A DNA stretch of 64,000 nucleotides from positions 8,973,423-9,037,422 of the forward strand of contig NW_026622852.1 of the NCBI RefSeq assembly GCF_023065955.2, given 5' to 3'. The DNA comes from Ursus arctos. Its lineage: Eukaryota > Chordata > Mammalia > Carnivora > Ursidae. The notes beneath the pieces were generated by a model. It ran no database searches, had not been told where the DNA came from, and worked only from the letters and a program-made list of their open reading frames with translations. Positions 1 through 10,432 of the stretch are shown one piece after another. The position numbers were made by a program, and so were the translations under genes. How positions within the stretch are numbered: position 1 is the first letter of the stretch; each line of letters begins with the position of its first letter.

Positions 1-230
1 AAGACTGTCTTGGCACGGAGCGGCTGCAGTTTTTGGCAGCCAGGAGCTCTCTGCGCGGGCAGGATCTAAAATGGCTGCCAAGCGGCCTCCTGAAATGTCG
101 CCGGCCGGCCGCCTCGCCGGGGCAGAGGGCAGCCCTGCGGCCCGGGAGGGGTCTCAAGTCTGGCTCGCGTGGAGCCAAGAAGCCTACTTCCCGCCTGAAT
201 GAGGGCTGGTACCACAACTTTTTTCTTCTC
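1..230. promoter_or_regulatory. CpG-dense GC-rich segment, possible CpG-island edge
   Basis: By eye the first 200 bases are about two-thirds G+C and hold roughly 16 CpG dinucleotides, far above the surrounding AT-rich DNA. A CTAAAATGGCTGCC motif near position 66-79 resembles the YY1 consensus found just inside many promoters. The segment stops abruptly at the poly-T run at 236. This suggests the edge of a CpG-island promoter or first exon that may continue left of the window. Transcription direction cannot be told: there is no convincing donor on the plus strand, while a GTGAGT donor on the minus strand reads out of 341-350. The two overlapping ORFs here have no recognisable product. Confidence 0.45.
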
Positions 231-235
231 CTTTC

Positions 236-255
236 TTTTTTTTTTTTTTTTTTTT
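236..255. repeat. Poly(T) run, 20 nt
   Basis: Uninterrupted T run directly bordering the CpG-dense segment. No SINE body is attached, so it is a simple homopolymer, not a retroposon tail that I can support. Confidence 0.9.
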
Positions 256-1600
256 CCTGAAGCTGTTTGAAAAGCTAACTGCAAAGCAATTTTGGAATAC
301 TACAAGTGAGAGAGCGGAGGCGGGGTCTTCTAGGAAATTTCACTCACCTCCACCTCTCAGTGACACACAGGCCCACACCGCTTTGTGCTACTGAGAGAAA
401 CTCACTTAATTTTGTGGAAGAAAAGTAAAACAAAACAAAAAACAAAACTCCCCACCATACGGAAACCTACTTCGAAAAAGCATGAGCAAAGCCAACATTT
501 TCCCATTTGTGATGGCATAATTTTGACACGGATTTATAGTCTTTATCAAAGCATATGTGTATACAAAATGAAAACAAAACAATTTAAATTTGGTTCCTTC
601 TCTTTCTTTAGGAGGCTATACATCTCCTACACAAATGACATATTTAAAACACACACACACTCACACACAAAACATTTTCTACCCCCCTATGGCAAACACC
701 CGTACCACAAAACCGACTTAACTGTGGAAACTGAGACCAAATGCATGGTCTCTGCAAGTTCCAAGGGCTGACGGAAAGGAGGGAGGGCAACTCAGGGAGG
801 TACTGTGTGAAACTACAGATAGACGAATTTTCTCATAGCAGGAGTATACAAAACATTTGAAGGATAAAGGTAGAATGCTTCAGAAGTACACCTAGATATC
901 ACAAGACATGTGTTGTCTCTCTCCTTTCTTTTCCTTTATTAAAGCCCCAGCTAAAATGTGGTGTTCACAGCTGCCAAATATTGCATAATGAGGTCACTGG
1001 ATTTTTCTCTTTTAGGTATTCCACAAGTTTAAGCTCAGGTTGAGAGACACATGAGGCCGGCTGTACTAGCCTGTAATCATTATTGGCAGTGAGGACTGTT
1101 CCGTAATTCTAAGCTTCAACTGAATCCAACGTTGCCTCTGCCGAGAGATCATTCAGGGGGGTAAAATGAATTCCACAATGCTGACACAGACCGGTGGCAC
1201 TCATTACACTCACAGACCTTGTTCACACTAAATGCCCAGGCTTTCTAGCTTTAATTATATGTCCACGCGATGTGTATATACATATGGATACTTCTCGGAC
1301 CTTTTTAATAAAGGCAGAAAAATTGTTCACCATTATTATAATTCTGCAGGAAAGACATTTAGGGACTTTTAGCCTTTGTTTAATTAGTTATCAGGAGGGT
1401 CAAAGTCACATAGTTGTAAAACAGCAGGCCACTGGCAACAGACTAGTGAACCAAAGTTGGTGTGTTCAGCAAATATCTCCAGTTCTCTGTTAACCTACTA
1501 ATTGCTTCTAAAACTTAAGCTATTTTTTCTTTACTTTCACGAGATTTTATAGGATTCCATACTGCTAACTTATCAACTCTCTTTCCTTGAGAGTTCTCAA
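256..1600. other. Unique DNA, no gene recognised
   Basis: Mostly unique AT-rich sequence. A short interrupted CA tract lies at about 648-670. A good-looking splice acceptor (pyrimidine-rich stretch then TTTTAG) ends at 1014, but the downstream reading frames close within 13 codons, so no exon is called. Confidence 0.5.
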
Positions 1601-1624
1601 ATTCTAAAATGGCAATCTGTTCAA

Positions 1625-1725
1625 CAAATAGAGGAATTCAATAAATGGTGATTGGTCACCTACTATATGCAAAGAGATGCCGTGCTATTAGAGACAGAAC
1701 TACAGGATTAAGACAATGCTTTACC
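1625..1725 (+). mobile_element. Ancient interspersed repeat fragment, family not assigned
   Basis: The stretch has the wording 'AACAAAT...CACCTACTATATGC...GCTATTAGAGACAGAAC', recalling the widespread mammalian repeat that reads 'ATTTATTGAGCACCTACTATGTGCCAGGCACTG'. Heavily diverged. Similar remnants occur at 14.1, 23.5, 24.1, 32.5, 39.8 and 58.3 kb. Confidence 0.4.
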
Positions 1726-1726
1726 A

Positions 1727-1750
1727 AAAAACAAAAACAAAAACAAAACC
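1727..1750. repeat. (CAAAAA)n-like A-rich microsatellite
   Basis: Short A-rich tract with C every six bases. Confidence 0.7.
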
Positions 1751-2059
1751 CTGAAAAATCATTCCAGATTTTGTTCATTTCTTATTTCTTATGTTGGTCC
1801 TTTTCAGCACATATTGCCAAGGGAGTACATTCTGTATCCCCACCTGGAATCCAAATTTCTGGAAGTCATATGCTTGCTGAGTACACAAGACACTGCAATA
1901 CCTATCAAATAGATTCCTACACTTGAAAAGATCCTAGTGAGAATAAACGTATTGGTTGCATAAAGCACCAGTGCCTCATACATAGTATATGCTTACGTAT
2001 CACCATATCCTTCACCAGCAAATACCTGGTGGATGAAATAGTAAGAAAAATAATAGTAA

Positions 2060-2265
2060 GGCTAATAGTCGTTGGGCATTTGCTTACATGCCCAAAGGTG
2101 TTCTCAATATGATACATAGATTTCATCCTCAAAATAACACTGTGAGTTAGATATTATTATTATCCCCATTTTCAGAGGAGAAAACTTGCCCATGGTTGTT
2201 CTGCTAATAACTGAATCACCTAGAAATTAAACTCAAGCAAATCTGACTCCAGAGTCCTATGTATA
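2060..2265 (-). mobile_element. MIR SINE fragment, minus strand
   Basis: Reads 'AACACTGTGAGTTAGATATTATTATTATCCCCATTTTCAGA' in short matching blocks, followed by 'CTTGCCCA' and 'CTGACTCCAGAGTCC'. This is the reverse complement of the MIR core and its tRNA-like 5' part. No target duplication remains, as expected for a repeat older than placental radiation. Confidence 0.75.
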
Positions 2266-3085
2266 TTTGCTGTTTTCTCAAATTAGAGGTGCCACCATTA
2301 GAAACAGATAAACAGTCCAGGTAGACGTTACTCCTCTACAGTTATGGGGCTCTTTGGACGACTTTCCTAATTTCTGACACATAACTTCCCAATTTTCCCA
2401 GCGGAAGCCTCCCTTGAGTGGCGGCTGCTGATTGTGGTGAGTTTAAGTTGTGGTTTGGTAATGTGCACAAACTGGGAGAAGGATGAAACCAGAAAACCCT
2501 TTTTGCCCATGGCAGGCCACAAATTGAGGACTAAGTCAGTGTGCTCAGTTGAAAGGCAAAGGGCCAGCTCAGCATGAGCAGCTCAGTGCCGTGATAACAT
2601 GTAAATACCAGACACCCTTTCCAAAGCCACTACCCTCTTCATTCCCCACAAACCTCCTAATCTCCCACCAAAGTCCTGAGACTTCGCCACAGGATCAAGT
2701 AATTCCCCCTCTAAGCCACATCTCACAAATGACAGTCTGATTTCTTCCCATGTGCCATTTTTTCCATGAATGTTACTACAGTCTTAGCCGTACTTAACGA
2801 GGGTTTAGGGTCTGATGGTTTTTTCTACTGACACAACATGGCGGCACACAAGAGCCAGTTTACATCACCACCTGAAAGAGCCACCAACACCACTTTTGCC
2901 ACTTCCTCCTACTCAGCTGAAGGAGACTCAAAGGAAGGTGCGAGATCAAAATATGCCTTTGCTTCAAGTGAGACAGTTAGTTGCAACCCAGCGCACAGAA
3001 TTACCAAATTCACAAGGCCAAGTGCCTCAGCGTGATGACTCAACTTGCAAAAATGGCCAGCTGCCCACAATGTTCAAAATCTAAT
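2266..3085. other. Unique DNA with two overlapping plus-strand ORFs, no product recognised
   Basis: Two ORFs overlap in different frames: 2815-3084 (89 codons) and 2838-3035 (65 codons). The second begins in CAACATGGCGGCAC, which looks like a YY1 site or a favourable start context. Neither translation contains a motif I know, and there is no flanking splice or polyA structure to support a gene. I see nothing else in this stretch. Confidence 0.3.
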
Positions 3086-5390
3086 TTGAGAGATTTCCCA
3101 TTCCCCAAATAGCTTTATTTCCCCTTCCCCGCAAAGTCACTTTGAATCATCTTCCAAATTTTATTCTCATGTCTGTAACCTCATTTTAATGACTTCAAGG
3201 TAGGCCATTTTTAAGACTCAAGTCAAGTTCTAGTTCACTGATAACAGAATAAGCTGCTAGGTGTTAAATTCATTGGCTGTTTGGATTTCCATCTCAACAA
3301 CAGGTTAAATTGTCAAAGAAAAAATTACACTTATTTCTAAATCATTTAATTCAAGAGAATTGAATCATTCTCATTTCTACTAAAGGCAAAACCATGACTG
3401 ATAACTTTAGAAACATTAGTATGAATTAAGATACCCTTATTCAAATTCATAAAAATTTAGTGCCTTAAGAGAATAATGTACTTCTTCTATTGATTATTTT
3501 TACTCACCAAAGGTATTTTTTGGAGGGGAGGGGTTGTTGGGTTGTTTTTTTTTAATAACTCTTTACAAGTACTTCTGATAAAGTGGTATACCGTTTCCCC
3601 ACTCCAATGACCACAATATGAACATCATTTTGCCAAAAAATGCCCTGGAAGATTTCTTTATCTTTAGGTACTTGGGGTTATTTTCACAAATTGAAAAAGG
3701 CCGTTCGATATTCTTTTGGAGGTATATAATATTCTATTTGAGGGAGCAAATACGTATTTCAAAAGATGCAAAAATATTCATCTTTTCTCAAGTAGTACGG
3801 CAACAAATTTATGTAGACCCACCCATTCCTCGGTCTGTTTTTTACTTCAATTTCAATATGATACAGTTTCTGCCCTTATTCCCTCCTCACAACATTCCAT
3901 CCCAAAGGAGGTGGGGGGAAAAAGTCAGAGGTAAAAGGGCAATAAAACTGTATGAAAATAAAAATGAAATGCTGTCTAGTAACTGACATGTCAGAACAGA
4001 GCACATGGGGGAAAAACATTTAATGCTGCTTATCCAATATCAATTTCTTACATGATCTATGGCAAAATTACATTGTCTCCTACTTATGAAGAATCAATAC
4101 ATCATAGATCAGGGTTTTTTTTAAAAAATCAGGAGAAAATGCTGCAAATTATGAATAGCTTTTTCACATGGAGATTTTTTTTCCTTAAAAACTCATCACT
4201 TTCACCCCTCACTTAAGAATTTTCTTTTCCTCATTACATAATTATTCATTTCAAATACTAAGCCGGTATTTCTTTAAACAGAGTTCCACGTTATTGCACT
4301 GCTGATAACTTTAGGTTCTGGAAAGAAAAGGATCAAAATCGATCAGCAGATGCAATAGCGAGTTCTGACAAAGACTCAACATTTATTGGGAGGCAATTGC
4401 TAGAGAACGTGGCTTTAATTGTGCATACATATTTTTATTCATTAAGATGAATAACCAATAAAATCCCACACTATGGTGTCCCAGCCTCATAACACATTAA
4501 TAAAGTTTCTTAAAGGTTTTGGCAGGGGGCCAGCACAGTCCATTAACTCTTTGCAAGTTGTAAAAAGAAGTCAAGTCATTTCAGTCTGTTTTGTGGTTAT
4601 GAATGAAACAGCAGGCAGCCTGTATGGAAACGTCACTTTGGATATGGTATTGGTAATGGATGCTTTGCCGCTCAATCAGAACAGTGTGAGCAGAAGTTAA
4701 TGCACCCTACCACAACCCAAACCCTGATACACTGCAAAGCTAATCTAGTGAAAAGTGGAGGGAAAAGAGCAGAGGACTCCAAGTTCAGAAGACCTGTTTA
4801 TTTTGCTAATAGGCTGTCACACTGCATCTGGGTAAACTTGCCCACTGTGAAACCCAAAATTATAGAACGCATTTTAAGTGACTAGGACTGCTTTCCCCAG
4901 ATTAGCCTTTTTCCTAATAAAACCTGGCGACTCGGGTACGCGCTTAGTGATGTCTGGACCGTAAATTAGTACAATGTCTTTTATTTAATGTAAGCGGCAA
5001 AATCCTACCTTGTAACTTCTTGTTTTATGCGCTTGAATTAAGTCATATAAATAACTACAACAATTGGTAGCTTCATAGCCTGCCTCTGACTCTGCCTAAC
5101 AATTTCAACCGGAGTGCGGGACTTCTCCCCAGCGCTTTGCAGGGCCATCTGTTCTCATTTTTCATGACACTACAAACATTTTCCTTTGGAAAAAGGATTC
5201 TGTATTTTGCTTCCTTTTCAGAATGAAAAAACGGAAAACTTGAATGAAACTAAATATATAGAGAGGCATCCAAGTCGTACAAGTAAAGTAGTAGATGTAG
5301 AATGCATTTCAAACACTTTTCTTATGGTGAAGATCTCTACCCTTCCATCTGTTCTCCTTTAAGGACAAAAGTCGCCGGTTGTTGGTTTTT
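3086..5390. other. AT-rich unique stretch without recognisable repeats
   Basis: Over 2 kb of AT-rich sequence with almost no transposon remnants, unusual compared with the rest of the window. AATAAA hexamers occur in places, for example near 4458 and 4500. It could be an intron, a 3' UTR on either strand or conserved regulatory DNA. The sequence alone does not decide. The ORF at 3618-3986 has no recognisable features. Confidence 0.4.
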
Positions 5391-5393
5391 GGT

Positions 5394-5418
5394 TTGTTGT
5401 TGTTGTTGTTTTTTTTTT
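5394..5418. repeat. (TTG)n followed by poly(T)
   Basis: Tandem TTG triplets running into a T run. A 14-15 nt A run follows at about 5460. Confidence 0.8.
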
Positions 5419-5584
5419 AATGTTTTGTTCAGAAAATAATTGAAATGTTTTAAAGATTGAAAAAAAAAAAAAAAGAATTCCAAAAGAGATGAAAACCCTT
5501 GGGCTTGAAAATACCAAACATTCAGAGTAGCTTTACAAATTGTTTTTGACATTTCAGCTCTGAAGAAAATATACGAAAATATAA

Positions 5585-5616
5585 ATACACGTGCGCATGT
5601 GCGCACGCGCACACAC
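5585..5616. repeat. 32-nt alternating purine-pyrimidine tract
   Basis: Every base from 5585 to 5616 alternates purine and pyrimidine, with several CG steps. The arms GTGCGC and GCGCAC at 5591-5606 can also pair around an ATGT loop. This composition favours left-handed Z-DNA. Confidence 0.75.
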
Positions 5617-5619
5617 TCA

Positions 5620-6210
5620 CAAATGACTCTCCTTTAATCCCCAACCAAATATGAATAGCATCATTAGTCAGTTACTTCTGATTGTTAAAACCACAAATTG
5701 GCTGTAATGATCTGTCACTTCATATGAGGCCAAAAAATAAAATTTCAAGCAGAAGAGGTAATTACAGTAAGTATAGCAGAAAACATCATTCATTATTTTA
5801 ATTTTGTTTTGTTTAAATTTTTACTAGGGAAAAAACCAGAAAGAATATTTTTAACTCTCAAATGTAAATGTTCTTGAATGAGTCCTAAAAAAAAAACCTT
5901 CCCATTTCAAATTTCATTTATTAGAGTCAGTTTTAAATATGTGTCAAAATAGCTGTATCTCTCACACACTGTGGATTTTCCAGGAAGTTACTAAGTAATT
6001 CGCTAAGTGAAACTAAAAGAAAGCCCAGTTAATAAGTTGAAATTGTACTGAAATTCTGTATCTGTGTGTGCATGATAATTTTGTCTCTGTTTAGACCAAA
6101 AGCAGATACTCAACAATTAGTCCCTAGAGGTTTAGACTATTAATTATATACATATATTTCTGCCATGTTCAGTATCATTGCAACCTGGAAAAGACCTAGG
6201 ATAAAACCGC
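5620..6210. other. AT-rich unique DNA, nothing recognised
   Basis: Low-complexity AT-rich sequence between the alternating tract and the L1 remnant. No repeat family or exon seen. Confidence 0.4.
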
Positions 6211-6214
6211 AATT

Positions 6215-6515
6215 TCTCATTTATCTTTTCATGTGTCTGTTGGTCATCTGTATGTCTTCTCTGGAAAAATGTCTGTTCATGTCTTCTGCCCATTTCTTAA
6301 CTGGATTATTTGGTTTTTGGGTGTTGAGTTTGATAAGTCCTTTATAGATTTTGGATACTAACTCTTTATCAGATATGTCATTTCTAAATATCTTCTCCTA
6401 TTCTGAAGTTTTCCTTTCAGTTTTGTTGATTGTTTCCTTCACTGTGCAGAACCTTTTTCTCTTGAGGAAGTCCCAGAAGTTCATTTTGCAGTTTTTCATT
6501 TAAAAACAAGACTGC
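6215..6515 (-). mobile_element. LINE-1 fragment (ORF2 C-terminal region), minus strand
   Basis: The plus strand carries the antisense of the mammalian L1 ORF2 3' part. Recognisable blocks are 'TTTTCATGTGTCTGTTGG', 'CATCTGTATGTCTTCTCTGG', 'TTTGATAAGTCCTTTATAG', 'CTTTATCAGATATGTCATTT' and 'TTTCCTTCACTGTGCAGAA'. It is a short internal fragment with no 3' end or polyA, and its frame is broken by substitutions. The ORF overlapping it is a shadow of this dead L1. Confidence 0.9.
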
Positions 6516-8095
6516 CCTTCGCCTGATGCCCCATGACACTGAATTTAAAAACATGTATTGTGTGTGTAATAGTAACATAACCTGCGCCCTTTTTTTCCAC
6601 CTGGAATTGGAATTAAATTACAAAAGCTGCATTCAAAAAAACAACCTGAACTCAGATATAAATGGATCTGGGATGTTTCTTAAAAGAAATATGTTTCATC
6701 TCCTAGAGCAGTATTATGACACAGCACGGAAATGTACAGAAACAGAGAGGACATAGGTGATATATAAATTCAGTCTACAGCGGCTAAAAAAGAAAGTAAA
6801 ATAAAATAGTCTGAGTGATCTTAAATGACACTACTATAAAAAGTAGAGCAAACAGAGAGAAGCTATGACCACCCTGTTGTCTACCTTTAAAAAATACTAG
6901 ACAGTTACTCAAGGCAAGGACGCAACAGACTGTAATTTGAGTTGGAAAGACAGAGTGCAGAGGCGGGAGCAAAGCGAGGTGAAGTTGAGTAGGTAATGAG
7001 GGTGAGGGCCGGAGATCTGCTTATTTATCACAGAGATACTGAGCCGCCCTGCATAGTTGCCCGATGTTCCTTCCACCTCCCATGCCTCTCCAGCTGAGGG
7101 GCACCCTCGGGTCAGCCCTCTCGTGGACCCTACAACGAAATCCGAGTTGAGCCAGATGGTGCCACATGATTAAAAAATGATTACATTGTAGCAATGATAT
7201 TATACTTAAAAGAAAGGAAGCTCTTCAGCATCAATAATGGGCAGGTAGAAGATTAAAACATTTAAATCATTATCTCTCAACCAGAAGATCCACATCAACA
7301 GAATGCACCCCTGGGCTTTACTAGTAACTTCAGTTTCGCTGGTATTAGATGGAATATCGCCTTAGTGTTGATGCAGATAAACTTCCATTTATTAAAGACT
7401 AAGGGCCACTTCTAGAGGTCGGTGGGCATTCCTGAAACATGAACCGTTCTCACACCACAGAGACACGAGTTAAAAAAAATCCCTGAGAGAACCCAGCCTC
7501 TCTATGAGCAGCTTCCTCACCCACTTAAGGGAGCAAACCCCAAGACCCTTCTTACTAGCAACCAGACACTTATTTTTAATCGATGAAAGCAAAACCATTC
7601 CAATTCTTTTTAGGGTTTGAGGAGTCACATAAACTACTCAGTGACTGAATTTTATTTCGAAATTCCTCCTATACTTTTGCTGCTGTTCTGGAAGGTTATA
7701 TAAATAATTATACACTCATTTAATTCTTAAATTGAATTGTCACTTAAAGGACAAAATTAAAAATATTGAAGTAGAAAGCACCTCACAATGTGTTGGGTAA
7801 GTATCTCCACTGAAATAAGGTTTAAGAAAAAGTAAGACGGGAACTACCTACTGAAGGTAAGATTCAATACAAGATATAGGATCGGGAATTTCAAATAAAA
7901 GTTTGCTTTATTAAGTCTGAATGGGTTTCTTACTGAGTAATAATGTGAAAAATTTCAGAAACCATCTCAAAAGTTTTATAATTCTTCTGAACAATAACAC
8001 ATCTCTGCAGAATCTGCACTTCCAATAGTGTCCATACAACATGTTTGATGAGTGTTTGCTGGATGAATGGACATATGTTTAAATCATATAAAAAT
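6516..8095. other. Unique DNA, no gene recognised
   Basis: Contains a strong GTAAGTAT donor-like motif at about 7797 but no paired acceptor or open frame that would make an exon. No repeat recognised apart from possible short L2/MIR-like wording at 8040-8070. Confidence 0.4.
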
Positions 8096-8099
8096 AATA

Positions 8100-8275
8100 T
8101 CACTCACATTTACAAGGTTTTACAACTTACAAAACACTTTCACATAAACCACCTTATCCTAACAACCATGTTAGGGTAGGTATTATTATCCCCATTTCAT
8201 AGATAAGGAAGTTGAGGTTCAAAGAGATTAAATGTTTGCCCAAGGTCAGAGCTAGTAAATTCACTGCTTAGAGAA
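8100..8275 (-). mobile_element. MIR SINE fragment, minus strand
   Basis: Blocks 'ACAACTTACAAAACACTTTCACA', 'CTAACAACCATGTTAGGGTAGGTATTATTATC', 'CCATTTCATAGATAAGGAAG' and 'TTTGCCCAAGGTCA' match the reverse complement of MIR. Diverged, with no flanking duplication. Confidence 0.85.
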
Positions 8276-8691
8276 TAATTAGCTTAAGTTTAGATAAGTC
8301 ACTTCCTTCTTCCCCATTCCAGTCTCAGAGACTCACAAACACAATATTCATCACGTGTGAAATATGATACAACCAAGAAATTATATATCAGTCATTTCAT
8401 GCATTATATTACTTGCCTATTTCTATTTGAACTTCTGTAGGCGCTCTTTTTGAAAGGTAACATAACATATCATTACATCTTCCTTTTAAAAATGCTCTGA
8501 TAATCCCCTCACTGCCTGGGAAGTTTGCATGGCAGAAAGACTAGGCAGAGTCAGGATCTGTGTCTTAATTATCACCCACCACAAAGTTAATCTTTGATAT
8601 GTTACTTACTCACCCAGGCCCCACGTTCGTCATTAGTCAAATAAGGGATTTATCATAAAGACTTTCTAAGTCCACTCTATCATCTATTCTC

Positions 8692-8868
8692 CAGCAGCAG
8701 GGGGTCTTAAGCTTTTACATGCCGAAGAGTTACCCAAAAAGCTTGCTCTGACCCAGTGTCTGGCCCACCCTTGGAGATCCAATTCAATAGGTCAGAACAG
8801 GGCCCATGAATCTGCATTAAGAAGCTAGTGGGTGGGGCCCACGTTGCCCTGTGAGAACCACTGCTTTA
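8692..8868 (+). mobile_element. MER5A-like hAT (Charlie) DNA transposon remnant
   Basis: Contains the MER5A wording 'GGGCCCATGAATCTGCATT', 'GTGGGTGGGGCCCACG' and the right terminal repeat GAGAACCACTG. The left terminus is eroded. MER5A is a non-autonomous, long-extinct element with 8-bp target duplications, which can no longer be recognised here. Confidence 0.85.
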
Positions 8869-8894
8869 TGCTAACAAGGAAACCACTTCCAAAA

Positions 8895-9313
8895 ATGCAA
8901 ATCTGCCCATGCTACCCTCTGGAAGCCTTCAGCTGGGGTCCCCTCATGGCCCTGAGCAGAAAGTCCTACATGCCTGGTGGATGACAGAACCTGGTCCTCT
9001 GAGTCTCCACCTGGACTCATCTCTCAGGATCCCTCCCAGGGCCACCTCCTGCAGGGAGTTTCCTGACATCCCAGGCCACGAAGCTGACTTTCATGTCCCT
9101 CTGTGGTATCTGCTAAGGATGTGTGGTTCCCTCTGTCCTAAGTCCTTAAGGTACTGGGACCACGTGCCTATGGGTCTCTCTTCTCCGCACACTGGACGTG
9201 GTCTGTAAATGCACCCCACTCCCATCCCACAGCACCCAAGGGAGGAGAGCTCCCCTCGCCTCACACCCTTTCCTTAAATTCCCAGATGCCCCCCTTCTGT
9301 CTGGGCGTCAGCT
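8895..9313 (+). mobile_element. LINE-2 fragment(s), plus strand
   Basis: Resembles the L2 3' part: 'CCTTCAGCTGGGGTCCCCTC', 'CTGAGCAGAAAGTCCTACAT', then 'GCCACCTCCTGCAGGGAGTTTCCTGACATCCC'-type wording in pieces. The order suggests two overlapping or rearranged L2 fragments, because an earlier L2 motif (CTCCAGCCACATTC) follows a later one. The 99-codon ORF here is an L2 shadow. Confidence 0.65.
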
Positions 9314-9559
9314 CTCCAGCCACATTCTTTTTTTTTTTTTTTAAGATTTTATTTATTTATTTATTTATTTGACAGAGAGAGAGACAGCCAGTGAGAGAGG
9401 GAACAAAAGCAGGGGGAGTGGGAGTGGAAGAAGCAGGCTCCCAAAAGAGGAGCCTGATGCGGGGCTCGATCCCAGAATGCTGGGATCACACCCTGAGCCC
9501 TGAGCCGAAGGCAGATGCTTAACGACTGTGCCACCCAGGTGCCCCTCCAGCCACATTCT
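9314..9559 (-). mobile_element. SINEC (tRNA-Lys SINE), minus strand, with 15-bp target duplication
   Basis: Body 9329-9544 runs from a T run and AAGATTTTATTTATT to ACCCAGGTGCCC, the reverse complement of a carnivoran SINEC. The 15-bp direct repeat CTCCAGCCACATTCT at 9314-9328 and 9545-9559 is perfect. The copy interrupts an L2 remnant. It carries a small CCCTGAG duplication (CCCTGAGCCCTGAGCC) in the B-box side. Confidence 0.97.
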
Positions 9560-9640
9560 AAATGTTTCTAGCAGAGCCCTCCTCTATGCCTTCCACATTA
9601 CTCCCCATCCCCTCTGCTCCAAGTCATCCGCACCTTAGCC
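9560..9640 (+). mobile_element. L2 fragment continuing beyond the SINE
   Basis: The sequence after the target duplication continues the L2 wording that precedes the SINE (CTCCAGCCACATTCT then a run such as GAGCCCTCC). Low complexity makes the right edge uncertain. Confidence 0.45.
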
Positions 9641-10224
9641 CACCGTCCAAGCCCCTGCTTTAAGAAGTGGCAAAGATCAGGAAAACCCAAAGAGGGCACG
9701 TGCACTTAGCTGGACACACCCCTGCCCCACCCCTCCACCAGCTCCAGTCCTCACAGCCCCGGCCATGTCCAGGGTATCCAGGCACACTGGGCTGCCTTCA
9801 GAGGCACCGACCTGTGCAGCCACTTGCTTTGATGCTCTGGCCTGAAATTCTTAATTTTTGAACAAGAAGCCGCATGCATCATGGAGCTGGATACACCTCG
9901 TCCTTGGCAGGCACACATTGCCACCTGCCATTTTGACAGGCATCATCACCCCAGCACCCTAAAATAACAGTCCCCCATTGAAATTTGAGCAATCCAGACT
10001 AAGAGCTTTCCTCTAAGAACCTGTCATACTTCCTTCTCTCAGATGAAAAACAATATATTACCGATTTTATTTCCTTTTTTATATTAAGTACAACAATTTT
10101 TTGTTTACACGATGCTCGTTAACCTGGCAGGCAACACTGTTGCACTAAATAATCCAAAAATTGTATCTTTCTCCATATTTTGATTCTCTACTTCTACGTC
10201 CTTGGTCCTGATTTCTTTTCCATT
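9641..10224. other. Unique DNA, nothing recognised
   Basis: C-rich at 9700-9800, then AT-rich. No exon structure or repeat family identified. Confidence 0.4.
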
Positions 10225-10432
10225 AAAACTTATTTTGGGGGGAGCCTGGGTGGCTCGGGAGGTTAAGCATCTGCTTTGGGGTAAGGTCATGATCCCAGGA
10301 TCCTGGGGTCGAGCCTCATGTTGGGCTCCCTGCTCAGTGGGAAGACTGCTTCTCTCTCCCTCTGCTCCTCTCCCTCTCTCTCTCTCTCTGTCAGATAAAT
10401 AAAATCTTTAAAAAATGCATAAAACCTATTCT
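10225..10432 (+). mobile_element. SINEC, plus strand, diverged
   Basis: Body about 10237-10420, from GGGGAGCCTGGGTGGCTC to AGATAAATAAAATCTTT. The internal 'GGGCTCCCTGCTCAGTGGG' marks the older general caniform type. Imperfect flanks (AAAACTTATTTT and AAAACCTATTCT) fit a decayed target duplication, so this copy is older than those at 14.3 and 54.4 kb. Confidence 0.95.

Noticed and set aside
994..1055. Strong acceptor-like TTTTTCTCTTTTAG at 1014
   Set aside because: All three frames downstream close within 13 codons and no polyA or donor pairs with it clearly; a terminal non-coding exon remains possible but unsupported.
10237..10420. tRNA-like A and B boxes in this and the other twelve SINEs
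   Set aside because: These are tRNA-Lys-derived SINE promoters, not tRNA genes: no full cloverleaf and a CT-rich body follows.
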